64,000 nt of DNA, taken from NCBI GenBank assembly GCA_026169375.1, contig JAPFCR010000021.1:1-64000 (forward strand). The letters run 5' to 3'. Shown here piece after piece: positions 8,138 through 16,880 of the stretch. The notes beneath the pieces are model-generated. The model was not told the DNA's origin. It worked only from the letters and a program-made list of their open reading frames with translations, and searched no databases. Made by a program: the position numbers and the translations under genes. This DNA comes from Sporosarcina sp. (GTDB lineage: Bacteria > Bacillota > Bacilli > Bacillales_A > Planococcaceae). Positions within the stretch are counted from its first letter, which is position 1. Every line of letters begins with the position of its first letter.

Positions 8138-8275
8138 ATGGCTGTAAATCATCAAGAGCTAGATGCAGTGAAAAAAGCTCAACAAAAAATAAAAAAAGAT
8201 AAATTGCGAAAGATATTGATCCAAAAGTCTATTGAAGAAAATGCTGAGTTACTCCGCCGCCTTTCTAAAACATAA
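8138..8275 (+). CDS. Antitoxin-like small protein upstream of Doc toxin
   Basis: A 45-residue charged helical protein starting MAVNHQELDAVKKAQQ. The start at 8138 has a strong GGAGGAG ribosome site. An in-frame ATG at 8075 with a weaker AGGTGAG would add 21 residues. The gene ends 5 nt before a death-on-curing-type toxin, the usual antitoxin-toxin order. It has no recognisable DNA-binding domain, so the antitoxin role is inferred from position. Confidence 0.55.
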   Translation: MAVNHQELDAVKKAQQKIKKDKLRKILIQKSIEENAELLRRLSKT

Positions 8276-8280
8276 ATAAC

Positions 8281-8697
8281 ATGACCATGCAAGAGATCAT
8301 CTATTTAGATAAGGAAGATATTTTATTAGCACATCATTCAGGATTTGAGCAATTTGGTGGAACAATTTACGGATTTGATGATTCATGCGTTGAAAAACGT
8401 GTCATTGAACCACAAACTGCCTACTGGGGAACCGAACAATATCCTGGGTTATTTAAAAAGGCAGCAGTATATATGTATCGCATTACGATTTCTCATTGCT
8501 TTAATGATGGAAATAAAAGAGCGGCATTCCTATGTACAGATTTATTCCTAAGATATAACGGTTACCAATTTTCAGCTACAACTGATGAACTTTATGATTT
8601 TTGTTTAAAAATTGCTAATCATGAAACAAGACCAACATTAGATTATATTGAAGAATGGATCCAATCCCATACAATACCCTTTGAGTTCTCTTACTAA
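8281..8697 (+). CDS. doc: Death-on-curing (Doc/Fic) family toxin
   Basis: Doc toxins are Fic-fold kinases that phosphorylate EF-Tu and stop translation. The product is 138 aa. The Fic motif is HCFNDGNKRAA at about residues 68-78, matching the H-x-F-x-D-G-N-K-R pattern with catalytic His and the phosphate-binding loop. The opening IIYLDKEDILLAHHSGFEQFGG is the typical Doc N-terminus. The start is either the ATG at 8281 or that at 8287; neither has its own ribosome site, so translation is probably coupled to the antitoxin. A rho-independent terminator overlaps the stop codon. Confidence 0.85.
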   Translation: MTMQEIIYLDKEDILLAHHSGFEQFGGTIYGFDDSCVEKRVIEPQTAYWGTEQYPGLFKKAAVYMYRITISHCFNDGNKRAAFLCTDLFLRYNGYQFSATTDELYDFCLKIANHETRPTLDYIEEWIQSHTIPFEFSY

Positions 8698-8727
8698 CAT
8701 TCAAATCAGTAAGAGGCTTTTTTTTTG
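8688..8727 (+). terminator. Rho-independent terminator of the doc operon
   Basis: Arms CTCTTACT and AGTAAGAG, a 12-nt loop, then GC and nine T. The left arm lies within the last codons of the toxin gene. Confidence 0.85.
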
Positions 8728-9106
8728 ATTACAAAAGAAAATCATTTCAGGATAAATCACAAATACTGTTGATGAAACTGAATCAAAACATTTAGATTCA
8801 TACATTTTAAGATTAAAATTTTCTAATAAAAAAAGAAATATATGGACCAATCGATATCCTCGTTTATTTCCCCGTAACATTTGTAAGGATAACAGTATAT
8901 ACTCCTAGTTTATTTTTTCGCTGGAGTAGAGAAGTAATGTGTCTCTACAAAAAACAAGGAGGATTTCGGGGTTTCCGCTACAAAGTCTTGTCCTGCATGG
9001 GGTTATGTGATTTTAATTCAGGAGTTTTATGTTTTTTTTGGGGGTACAAAAAGGGTTTTAAGGGATTCAAACAACTATAAAAAGAGAAGTAGCAAATGCT
9101 ATCTCT
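8728..9106. other. Gene-free spacer
   Basis: About 380 bp without a supported gene. It contains no clear member of the dispersed repeat family. Confidence 0.4.
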
Positions 9107-9880
9107 TTAATCAGTTTTAAACATTTGAGCAACTTCTGTTTCATATCCGTACTTACGGAAGAAGTCTATAAGCGCTACTTCAAATATATCCCGTTGACTA
9201 ATGTTCTGCTCTTCCGCAAATTCAGTAACCATATTGGAAAGTGTGTGGATCATCTGAACTGTCTTTGTTTTAGCGATTCTTTCAATCGTGTAACGCGGAA
9301 TGCTCTTTCCTTTACCATTAGGCGTAAATAACTCGGCTAACCTTTCTTCATTATGCTGTAACATCTTTAAAAGTGGTAGGTACTGCATCAAAAGATCATC
9401 TTCTTCAGACTGCTGACTTGGCGGTTGAAATTCTACTGCATCTGACGAGTCGATTTGTTGATTTTCTTTTAATGGTACTTTACATATGCGCATGTCCTTC
9501 TCATAATTATTTAAAGCAATGTTCCATTTATAATGCTTACTCTTCATGTATTGTTCAAGTTCCTGAAAGTCCTGAAACCCAAACTTTTGGCAAGCCAACA
9601 TAATGTCATTTGGACGGCTAGCTAATTGTTGAACGATTCTTTCTGCCTTAGAAGTGCTTGTCTCAACAACTGCCTGTTTAACTTGTGGAACATAGTTTTA
9701 GATTTGTGAATTAAATCGGTATCCTTTTCTTCTCATGTAAACACCTAAAGATTTGTACGTAGAATACTCTAATTCCTCTGCCAATTCATCACGCGTCTTT
9801 CCTTTTGTTAATTCAGTTAAAATCAATTGTACACGCTTATCTTCTTCAGGCGGAACTACATGAATAGTTGTGTGATGCAC
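9107..9880 (-). pseudogene. YM-repeat protein linked to recombinases, broken by one nonsense codon
   Basis: One continuous minus-strand frame runs from the repeat at 9861-9893 to the stop at 9107, interrupted only by a TAA at 9698-9700. The product has two copies of an about 30-residue motif of the form L-x2-YM-x3-GYRF: SLGVYMRRKGYRFNSQI, and ELEQYMKSKHYKWNIALNNY. A helical C-terminal domain (RYTIERIAKTKTVQMIHTLS, then NISQRDIFEVALIDFFRKYG) resembles a ribbon-helix-helix or similar dimerisation module. The 5' end is missing: the first residues MHHTTIH come from the dispersed repeat. The motif also occurs in the gene coupled to the intact recombinase at 27 kb, which suggests a recombinase accessory role. 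The function is unknown. Confidence 0.6.
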
Positions 9881-9893
9881 AGGAACGCCCTAT
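9861..9893 (+). repeat. Dispersed REP-like repeat
   Basis: Reads ATAGTTGTGTGATGCACAGG then AACGCCCTA. It separates the YM-repeat pseudogene from the Rpn fragment; both are cut here. Confidence 0.7.
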
Positions 9894-9918
9894 GATTACC
9901 CTTTGAGGTCATATTTCT

Positions 9919-10166
9919 TCATTCATTTTCTTCTAGTATTTCCCGTTCTCTCTCTTCCGAATAGCCTGTGATACTCGCTAAAGTAGATACATCTAGCCCA
10001 TTCTTAGCACCTGACAACACTACCTCTATTTTTCCTTTTTCTATCCCTTTATATTCTGCATAGTCAATCTTCGCTTCTTCATCAATGATTGTCTTTAAAC
10101 GAAACTGGTAAGCAATAATCGAATCGGGTGTTTGGCCGAGTTTCTCCCATGAATCGAAAGCATTTT
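9919..10166 (-). pseudogene. C-terminal remnant of an Rpn-type (PD-(D/E)xK) nuclease
   Basis: The minus strand encodes NAFDSWEKLGQTPDSIIAYQ followed by DEEAKIDYAEYKGIEKGKIE and GLDVSTLASITGYSEERE. It is close to the C-terminal third of the Rpn-family gene at 13 kb, but has none of the VEGR repeats. The upstream portion is cut precisely at the reversed dispersed repeat starting at 10165. Confidence 0.75.
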
Positions 10167-10282
10167 AGGGCGTGCCTGTGCATCACACAACTCCGACACT
10201 ATTCCGACAATTCGTCCGGATAGTCCAAAGAGTTAAATTCTAAAACTCTCTTGATCGAAAAATCGGTCAAGGGAGCTTTTCG
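10165..10282 (-). repeat. Full-length dispersed repeat, reversed orientation
   Basis: Reads, on the plus strand, TAGGGCGTGCCTGTGCATCA, then CACAACTCCGACACTATTCC, then GACAATTCG and, near 10245-10278, the hairpin CTCTTGATCGA with TCGGTCAAGGGAG. It is one of two clearly inverted copies. Confidence 0.75.
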
Positions 10283-10486
10283 ATTTCCGGCAATTTATTG
10301 TCATTGATATACATACTTTCAAAATAAATTTTCGCCCTCCTTTTCGCTATAAAAATTCAATTTTCATACGAAATCAGCGATGATAATTCAGTTTTCTAAT
10401 TCCCTTCTTTTTCGTCGCGTTTACACTTCTTTGAAAAACGGGTATGTTTAAGTAAAAGAAAGCAGGGATGTCATATCGGGACAACA

Positions 10487-12013
10487 GTGATGAGCGTTGG
10501 CTTAGAAGGGATGAAAGGTCATAAAGTGTTAGTCGAGTCGAATGTTCGAGTGGAAAAAGACCAGTTTGTAATCGTTGGGCTGCCAGATGCATCGATTAAA
10601 GAATCGAAGGAACGAATTTTAAGTTGTATTCACACATTAGGGCTGGATATTACGATGAAGAAAATTACAATCCATCTCTCACCATCTGATAAGAGAAAAA
10701 CAGGTACAGGTTATGATTGTGCAATGTTGTTGGCGGTGCTTTGTGATATTCTAAAAGATCCGCCTCCCATTGACGATACAACTTGTGTGCTTGCTTCACT
10801 ATCGCTAGACGGGAAACTCGTTCCTTTTCACGGCTTAATTCCTTCCATTCAGCAAGCCATTCACCTTGGGTTTAAACGAATTATTTTACCTGCTGTTGAT
10901 TTATCATTTCTTGAAAAACGTCCAGATATTGAATTGGTCACGATTGATGATATTACTCAGCTCATTGGCTATTTAAAAGGACAACTTTCACTAGAACTTC
11001 CAAGTGAGCGCCAACTAATTTTCTCACAATCAATGAACGAAGACACAGCTGTCCAAACAACTGACTTTTCTAGTATACGTGGGCATGCGGATGCCAAAAG
11101 AGTACTTGAGATTGCAGCTGCAGGTGGTCATCATGTGTTGTTCAACGGGCCTCCAGGATGTGGGAAAAGTATGTTGGCAGATGCATTTCACACCATTTTG
11201 CCGAACATGTCTAACGATGAAATGTTAGAGATTTTCAGCATTTATCATTTAGCAAAAGAAAACAGAGGTTTTTCCACGCGTCCCCCGTATCGTTTTCCCC
11301 ATCACTCCGCTTCGGCAATTTCATTAATAGGTGGTGGGACGTATCCAAAACCTGGTGAAATCTCCCTTGCACACCACGGTGTTTTATTTCTTGATGAATT
11401 AGGTGAGTTTTCGAGAAAAGCTTTGGATATGTTAAGGCAACCGCTAGAAACAGGTGAAATTACCATTAGCCGCGTGAAGCAATCTGTTACTTACCCTGCA
11501 TCTTTTATTCTGATTTCAGCGACTAATCCTTGTCCATGCGGTTATTTTGGTTCAAATGAAAGATATTGTACATGTACGCCCAATCAAGTACGTGCTTACC
11601 AATTAAAAGCATCAGGTCCTTTAATCGACCGTATTGACTTTATTCTATCTTTAAAAAGTGTAGGCATTACGGAGAATGAACAAGTAGAAAGTTCGGCAGA
11701 TATTCAAAAGCGAACAGAAAATGCACGTCTACTACAAAGGCAACGATACAGTACTAGTCAATTAAATGGTAATGTTCCTGTCCAACAATTGCTCGCAACT
11801 TGTGGCATGACAGAACAGCAAGCAGAATATTTGAAGGAAATTTGCTTTAAAGAAAAATGGAGCAATCGAACGCAAGTAAAGTTAATTCGCATTGCGCGTA
11901 CGATTTCAGACTTAGTACACTCTGAAAAACTGTTGGATAGTGCACTAGAAGAAGCTTGTAACTGGAAAAAAACAGCGTCATTTCATCAGACACAAGCGAT
12001 GGTGAGGAAATAA
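10487..12013 (+). CDS. comM: ComM/YifB-type AAA+ ATPase (Mg-chelatase-like)
   Basis: ComM-family proteins form a hexameric helicase that promotes branch migration during natural transformation. The product is 508 aa with the N-terminal S5-like domain (VGLEGMKGHKVLVE; FVIVGLPDASIKESKERI), Walker A GPPGCGKS at residues 221-228, Walker B VLFLDELGEF near 294-303, the NPCPCG loop and CTCTPNQVRAYQ segment, and a C-terminal helical domain. The length is normal. The annotated GTG has no ribosome site in place. The family usually begins with a few residues before TTV, and here the frame continues upstream as an ATC codon and then GGG ACA ACA, with AAAGCAGGG ahead, so the true start may be unusual. A RAYT remnant begins 1 nt after the stop. 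Confidence 0.85.
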   Translation: MMSVGLEGMKGHKVLVESNVRVEKDQFVIVGLPDASIKESKERILSCIHTLGLDITMKKITIHLSPSDKRKTGTGYDCAMLLAVLCDILKDPPPIDDTTCVLASLSLDGKLVPFHGLIPSIQQAIHLGFKRIILPAVDLSFLEKRPDIELVTIDDITQLIGYLKGQLSLELPSERQLIFSQSMNEDTAVQTTDFSSIRGHADAKRVLEIAAAGGHHVLFNGPPGCGKSMLADAFHTILPNMSNDEMLEIFSIYHLAKENRGFSTRPPYRFPHHSASAISLIGGGTYPKPGEISLAHHGVLFLDELGEFSRKALDMLRQPLETGEITISRVKQSVTYPASFILISATNPCPCGYFGSNERYCTCTPNQVRAYQLKASGPLIDRIDFILSLKSVGITENEQVESSADIQKRTENARLLQRQRYSTSQLNGNVPVQQLLATCGMTEQQAEYLKEICFKEKWSNRTQVKLIRIARTISDLVHSEKLLDSALEEACNWKKTASFHQTQAMVRK

Positions 12014-12014
12014 T

Positions 12015-12615
12015 ATGGCAAGAAAAAGACGTGAGTGGGATCCGCGCATGTTCGATCATATAATTATGCGCGGAAACAACAGGTAAAATATATTCAATAA
12101 TGACGCTGATATTAAAGCGTTTTTCAAAATTCTACATTACGCTTACGAAAAACATCCATTTACAATCATTGCTTATTGCATTATGACGAATCACTATCAT
12201 TTTCTACTACGTTCACCTAACGTACCGCCCAGGAAAATTATGGCGATTGTGAATCGACGATACACGGATTATTTTAAGAAAAAATATCGTTATTCAGGAT
12301 TTTTATACGACAGTCGTTATTTCGCAAAAATGGTCACAAGCCCAGCTGCATTATTAGCTGTCAGCCGGTATATTCACCGAAACCCGATTGAAACAAAAGT
12401 ACCGATTGTTGAAAGACTAGAACGCTATCGGCATAGTTCATATCCATTTTATTACACAGATACGGAATCATCATATCTTATTTTTGGATTTAGATTTATT
12501 GCCATCTTTATTGCCCACAAGCTATGAAAAAACCGCTGAAGGCTATTGTGCTTATTGTGAGGAAGAACTTGTGATGGATGAAGCTATCGGGATTTTGGAA
12601 GGTTTCGAGGACTAG
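12015..12615 (+). pseudogene. REP-associated tyrosine transposase (RAYT), inactivated
   Basis: RAYTs are IS200-like Y1 (HUH) transposases associated with dispersed REP palindromes. Reading from 12015 gives MARKKREWDPRMFDHIIMRG then NNR and a TAA at 12084-12086 where the family has Gln. The same frame continues with NIFNNDADIKAFFKIL, the catalytic HUH motif in MTNHYHFLLRSP, and the segment with RRYTDYFKKKY and HRNPIETKVP. Near 12470 the frame shifts, and the true tail EKTAEGYCAYCEEELVMDEA continues in another frame to a TAG at 12613-12615. So there are at least one nonsense and one frameshift lesion. The gene starts 1 nt after comM. Its tail reappears as a second copy at 33.1 kb. Confidence 0.75.
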
Positions 12616-12624
12616 CAAGAGCAT

Positions 12625-12692
12625 ATTGAAAATCCTTTGACGGATGTTTTTCTAGTTGAAGGATTTTCTTGTTGAGTGAGTGACTGTCACTC
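12625..12692 (+). repeat. RAYT 3' hairpin and GAGTGACTGTCACTC end
   Basis: Just after the RAYT remnant, AAAATCCTTTGAC pairs with GTTGAAGGATTTT. This is followed at 12678-12692 by the perfect palindrome GAGTGACTGTCACTC. The palindrome is the same as one end type of the dispersed repeats and has the look of a RAYT recognition site. Confidence 0.65.
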
Positions 12693-12880
12693 GGCATAAA
12701 TACAACAGGTTTTGCATTCATCCAGTTGTTCTTCTCATTCGCATCCAATGCTTTTTTTCGTGCTCATTCTTCAACCTGCTTTCGATTGTTCGTAAGATAA
12801 AAACCTTGTCCAAAATCCGTCCCTGGAATCGGAACGGAAAGGTCAATCCCATTGTTACGTATCATTAAACCCTTCATATC
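12693..12880 (-). pseudogene. Fragment resembling DUF3990 (ADP-ribosyltransferase-like)
   Basis: On the minus strand one frame reads NNGIDLSVPIPG, TDFGQGFYLTNNRKQVEE, a TGA stop, then ARKKALDANEKN and PVVFMP. The DFGxGFYLT phrase followed by an xxQxxxWA pattern is typical of DUF3990 proteins, with the expected Trp changed to a TGA stop. Both ends are missing; the right part ends at the GAGTGACTGTCACTC palindrome. It is a dead gene. The family call depends on this single short motif. Confidence 0.4.
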
Positions 12881-13069
12881 GACTCCTACTCTTCGGCCAG
12901 TTTTTTCGTGTTCATTTTCATTGGTCTTAACGACTGTCACTTGATACCACTACTATAAGTTTCCCTGGATGCATTTTTAATCACAAGACTTCTGCAATTC
13001 ATCACAACAAAATCCGCACGAATTATCGGAATAGTGTATGAATTTCGTAATACACAGGCACGCCCTATG
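12880..13069. repeat. Segment duplicated at 25.93-26.12 kb, ending in a dispersed repeat
   Basis: Shares blocks with 25930-26117: GCCAGTTTTTTCGTGTTCAT, ACTGTCACTTGATACCACTA, TTTCCCTGGATGCATTTTTA and ACTTCTGCAATTC. It ends with the degenerate copy AATAGTGTATGAATTTCGTA at 13030-13069. The order is the same in both places. Confidence 0.6.
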
Positions 13070-13189
13070 TTTCCAGAATTTCTCGTACTCTTTCTTCTGA
13101 ATAGCCTGTGATACTCGCTAAAGTAGGTACGTCTAAACCTTTCTTAGCACCTGACAATACTACTTCTATTTTTCCTTCTTCTCTTCCTT

Positions 13190-13262
13190 CCACTATCCCT
13201 TCTACTCTTCCTTCTACTCTTCCTTCTACTCTTCCTTCTACTCTTCCTTTTTCTCTTCCTTC
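13190..13262. repeat. 12-bp tandem repeat coding for VEGR units
   Basis: About five near-identical copies of TCTACTCTTCCT in the Rpn pseudogene. Changes in copy number would keep the reading frame. Confidence 0.75.
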
Positions 13263-13572
13263 TTCTCTCCCTTTTTCTATACCTTTATATTCCGCATAGT
13301 CAATCTTCGCCTCTTCATCAATGATGGTCTTTAAACGAGACTGGTAAGCAATAATTGAATCTGGTGTTTGGCTGAGTTCCTCCCATGCATCGAAAGCATT
13401 TAGTAAACGTTCGTCTGACATCGCAAGCGCCTCCAATTCTTTGTAAATATCATCGTAGACTCTTTTATTTCTTACATCTATCATACCCAAAAGCAGTAAC
13501 CAACGTACCAGAATATCATCGAAAGGATCTAATTGATTTTCACGCCATTGGCGGATAAACTTTCTCATTTCA

Positions 13573-13688
13573 ATAAAGTGAAACTTCACTCAGCGTTTTT
13601 TGCTGAGTGTTAGTTGAACCAATCGGGCATTTACGGACAGTAGCGCGCGTAACGAGCGTACTGACCGTTACATGCGGGATAAAGTGAA
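13573..13688. mobile_element. MITE-like 96-bp insertion with 10-bp target duplication
   Basis: Direct repeats ATAAAGTGAA at 13573-13582 and 13679-13688 bound a 96-bp insert. The insert has two internal hairpins: CACTCAGC with GCTGAGTG, and ACGGACAGTA with TACTGACCGT. It has no ORF. The net 106 bp is not a multiple of three, so it frameshifts the Rpn gene. The ends do not form an obvious terminal inverted repeat, so the element class is open. Confidence 0.65.
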
Positions 13689-14294
13689 TCTCAAGCACAT
13701 CATCATCGTATGACAATCGTTCCATTGTCGTATCTTCATATAGATGATACGTACTGTGATAATGGGGCGTTTCAAACAGTGTGAAATCACAAATATTAAT
13801 CGTAATCGTTGGCAGTAATCGATGATAACCTTGGCTTCGCTGTAGCTGACTGGTAAATAGCAATGACCAGTAATAGACCGTTCGCTTCATCATGTCATTT
13901 TGGTTAGATAACTGCATTTCAACATTAATCAGATGATCTGATTGTGTTCGTACAACGATATCCAAACGCGATTGTTTGTCGTCTTCATACTGTCCACCGT
14001 ACTCTTGATTCACGAACATAATTTCTTTTATCGTATCTCGTCCTGTACGCTGCAAAATCGCATTTAAAAACACAACGGTAATTTCTTTGTTTTTCTCACT
14101 GCCAAATAACTGTTTAAACGCGTAATCTATTTTTAAGTCCATTAATTCATGAATTTCAATCCGCTTTAAAAGCTTTTTATTCATGATTCATCACCTCATA
14201 TTAGTCTTTCTAGTATATCATATTTCCCATTAAACGAATTCAGAAAAATCTTTTACTCGACACTAATATATGCTGGATAAGGCATTTAAAACAG

Positions 14295-14402
14295 AAAAGC
14301 CCCTTAACTGATTGCTCGACTAAAGGGCTTCTCCTGTTAAACTCGACCCTATTCCGGATCATTGTCGGAATAGCGTTGGAGTTGTGTAAGGGACTGTCAC
14401 TC
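14295..14402 (+). repeat. Full-length dispersed repeat, TGTCACTCG end
   Basis: Begins AGAAAAGCCCCTTAACTGAT, with the hairpin partner CTCGACTAAAGGGCTTCTCC. It continues through CTATTCCGGATCATTGTCGG and ends GTAAGGGACTGTCACTCG. Confidence 0.75.
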
Positions 14403-14470
14403 GATAATAAACTCCCCGCGAGTTGTCAGAATAGTGTCGGAGTTGTGTGACGCACAGGCACACCCTACGA
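14403..14470 (+). repeat. Dispersed repeat, head-to-tail with the previous copy
   Basis: Starts ATAATAAACTCCCCGCGAGT and ends with TTGTGTGACGCACAGGCACA and CCCTACG. It is another case of a unit with both end types. Confidence 0.7.
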
Positions 14471-14489
14471 TACGACAAGACCAAACAGC

Positions 14490-14606
14490 AAAAAAGCCCC
14501 TTGACCGATTTCTCGATTAAGAAAACTTTGGAAATTAACTCCTTGGACTATCCAAACAAATTGTCCGAATAGTGTTGGAGTAGTGTGATGCACAGGCACG
14601 CCCTAT
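14490..14606 (+). repeat. Full-length dispersed repeat, GATGCACAGGCACGCCC end
   Basis: Begins AAAAAAGCCCCTTGACCGAT with the hairpin partner CTCGATTAAGAAAACTTTGG, then TTGTCCGAATAGTGTTGGAG and TAGTGTGATGCACAGGCACG. Nearly identical to the copy at 17735-17855. Confidence 0.8.
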
Positions 14607-14624
14607 TAAATCGAGTGATTGAGT

Positions 14625-14820
14625 ATAATTTCTACAATCTTTGTAGATACTGTAGATAAAGTAGAATACCCGGCCACAACTTTTGAATGACAATAAAGAA
14701 TCATCCCATTTTGATAAACAAGGACTTGTAAACCTTATGAAAGTGCAGCTACACGTTCATAAAGCTTCACCCCTGTTGTGCTTAGTTCAATTCTTCCTGT
14801 TTCATCGTTGTTTAATACGT
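14625..14820 (-). pseudogene. Unidentified coding remnant with one nonsense codon
   Basis: The minus strand reads YVLNNDETGRIELSTTGVKL then YERVAALS, a TAA, then GLQVLVYQNGMILYCHSKVV and AGYSTLSTVSTKIVEII in the same frame. The amino acid pattern looks protein-like through the stop. The family is not recognised. One end abuts a dispersed repeat. Confidence 0.35.
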
Positions 14821-14954
14821 AGAATAAAGTAATCGTTTATCTACACAAGGAAATTAAGTTAGTAGAAAAAAATAGTCAGATTGACTTCTGCAGACTTTCC
14901 TAGAATGAAACACCTTATGATTATCATATATATTTGAAGAGTTTTAAAATAATA

Positions 14955-14986
14955 GCAGCCAACAATCTGGAAAAATTGTTGGCTGC
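14955..14986. terminator. Perfect 12-bp stem-loop
   Basis: GCAGCCAACAAT pairs with ATTGTTGGCTGC around an 8-nt loop. It is flanked by AT-rich sequence on both sides and lies in the space before the first Schlafen-like gene. Confidence 0.6.
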
Positions 14987-15157
14987 TTAAAGTTCTTTAC
15001 ATTCCCAGCGCAATATCTGAGTTGTATATGATATGCCGGCTTAATATTGTAATTTGGGAAATATCCATAAGTTTAGACACAAGGAGTTTTATTTTACTTT
15101 AATCAGTTTATGCTACACTAGATGAACCAAGTATAATTAAAGGAATGGGGTGTAGTT

Positions 15158-16873
15158 ATGCGTCCAATTGAAGATATTATTGCATTGATTCACTCTGACA
15201 CGTTGAATCATGTTATTGCGGATCAAATTGAAGGACAGGATTTGGATTTCAAAGAATGGTCCTATCGCTCTGAAAGTGAAAAAAACCAGTGGAGAGATAA
15301 TCGTTCAAAAATATTAGAAATGGCAGTATGTATGGCCAACGGCGGTGGAGGTCATGTAGTTTATGGAATTGCTGATAATAAAATGAGAAAAGAAAACTCT
15401 TTTATCGGTATACCTTTAGAGGTGGAATCTAATAAGATTATAAGTTATATTTATCAAAATACTGAACCACGTATCCAAGCACAGGTAAATTTAATTAATG
15501 TTGAATATGGCACGGGTATAATAATGATTATTTCTACTACAGGAGAAAGTCCACCTTACACACAAGCAGATGGCAGTGCAAAAATTCGACAGGGTAGCGA
15601 CTGTATTCCCCTAACAGGTACAATTCGAAGACATATGATGCAACGTCAACACCACTTTGATTATTCAAATGAACTGATTGACAAGGATTGGAAAGAATTA
15701 ATTTCAGCATCAGCTCTTGAATATATTCGAAAAAACATGAAAGAACAGCATAGTCCAATTGACTTAACCGATCTTTCCGACTATGAACTGCTACAAAGAA
15801 TCAATGCAATTCGAGATGGAAAGCTGACAAGAGGTGGACTCTTATTATTTGGTAATGCGGAGTCAATTCATCAACACATTCCCACGCATCAATGGGCTTA
15901 TCGCAGTATGAAGTCTGATACAGAATATACGTATCGGGAAGAAGGCTATGATTCAATCGCCCTTGCGGCAAAGGAATTAGGAAACAATATTAATCGTGGT
16001 GATAAAATTGTAACAAGAGAGGTGGATTTGTTTCATCAAGAATATTACACTTATCCGGCAATAGCAATAAGAGAGGCATTAATAAACGCACTAGTACACC
16101 GGGATTATGAATTACCGGGTGCTGTGATGGTAAAACAATATCCAGAACGTTTAGAGGTTAGTAATCCTGGTAGTTTCATTAGCGGAATTCATCCAGATAA
16201 CATTTTACACCATGCCTCAACTCCTCGTAATATTCACCTAATGGATCTCTTGGATAAAGTTCGCCTAGTGAATCGTACCAATTTAGGTGTTCCGCGTATT
16301 TTTCAGGCGTTATTACAAGAAGGGAAAGAACCACCTGTTTATGAAGATAGCGGTGCACAAATAAAATTGACTTTGTTTTCATCAGAAATTACACCTGCTT
16401 TTGCGACGTTTGTTGAGGAAGAACAAGAATTAGGTAACCCTTTAAAGGTTGATGACCTCTTGGTAATTCAATATTTGTTAAAACACTCACGCGCAAATCT
16501 CACGGATTTAGCCAAAACTACACAACGATCAAAAGATACAGCTAAAGATCAATTAAGTATTTTAATAGATAAAAAAATCCTTGAGACAATTGACTCAGGT
16601 CAAGCCTACATTTTGTCTCAACGTGTTTCAGAAGCAGTAAAAAATGATTTGGCCTACGTGAGAAATCATGAGTTAGATGAAGAACGTGTCAAACTTCAAA
16701 TTCTTTCTTATATGGAGAAAAGAGGAAGAATGACACGGGCAAGTATTATACAAATGACAGGCTGGTCAGGTCCAAAAGTGTACCGTTTTATGCAGAAATT
16801 GAGAAGTGAAGGTATTGTAAAAAGTGTAGGTCGTGGAAAAGCTGCTTACTATGCTTTAGGTGAAGAAGAATAA
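15158..16873 (+). CDS. Schlafen/AlbA_2-domain ATP-binding regulator, paralogue 1
   Basis: A 571-aa protein of the AlbA_2 (SLFN) plus HATPase_c_4 type, usually annotated as an ATP-binding or RecG-like transcriptional regulator. The AlbA_2 domain spans about 20-160, with LDFKEW at 29-34 and MANGGGGHVVYG at 59-70. The GHKL-like motif REALINALVHRDY is at 305-317. The C-terminal 150 residues form two winged-helix-like units (HSRANLTDLAKTTQRSKDTA; RGRMTRASIIQMTGWSGPKV), so DNA binding is likely. A GGAATGGGGTG ribosome site precedes the ATG. A paralogue with the same layout lies at 20.3 kb. Directly after its stop codon comes a tandem array of 84-bp palindromic repeats, which I suspect are its binding sites. 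Biological role unknown: regulation or defence are both possible. Confidence 0.75.
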   Translation: MRPIEDIIALIHSDTLNHVIADQIEGQDLDFKEWSYRSESEKNQWRDNRSKILEMAVCMANGGGGHVVYGIADNKMRKENSFIGIPLEVESNKIISYIYQNTEPRIQAQVNLINVEYGTGIIMIISTTGESPPYTQADGSAKIRQGSDCIPLTGTIRRHMMQRQHHFDYSNELIDKDWKELISASALEYIRKNMKEQHSPIDLTDLSDYELLQRINAIRDGKLTRGGLLLFGNAESIHQHIPTHQWAYRSMKSDTEYTYREEGYDSIALAAKELGNNINRGDKIVTREVDLFHQEYYTYPAIAIREALINALVHRDYELPGAVMVKQYPERLEVSNPGSFISGIHPDNILHHASTPRNIHLMDLLDKVRLVNRTNLGVPRIFQALLQEGKEPPVYEDSGAQIKLTLFSSEITPAFATFVEEEQELGNPLKVDDLLVIQYLLKHSRANLTDLAKTTQRSKDTAKDQLSILIDKKILETIDSGQAYILSQRVSEAVKNDLAYVRNHELDEERVKLQILSYMEKRGRMTRASIIQMTGWSGPKVYRFMQKLRSEGIVKSVGRGKAAYYALGEEE

Positions 16874-16880
16874 ATATATT

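Larger units (their letters stand above)
13065..14184 (-). pseudogene. Rpn-family PD-(D/E)xK nuclease, interrupted by a small insertion
   Basis: Rpn proteins are PD-(D/E)xK-fold nucleases that stimulate RecA-independent recombination. The N-terminal part (from 14184) has MDLKIDYAFKQLFGSEKNKE, then the nuclease core SRLDIVVRTQSDHLINVEMQ, giving the D and E-x-Q residues. The C-terminal part restarts as HFIEMRKFIRQWRENQLDPF and ends with a run of VEGR repeats and TLASITGYSEERVREILE. Together they match one about 300-residue gene. The frame is broken by a 106-bp insertion flanked by the direct repeat ATAAAGTGAA. Without it, EIHFI would join directly to IEMRKF. The ATG at 14184 is plausible; a GAGGTGATGAATC-like ribosome site precedes it. 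Confidence 0.8.

Noticed and set aside
8881..8935. Possible hairpin with TATACTCC and GGAGTA
   Set aside because: Arms are short and AT-rich, and no gene uses it clearly as a terminator or operator.
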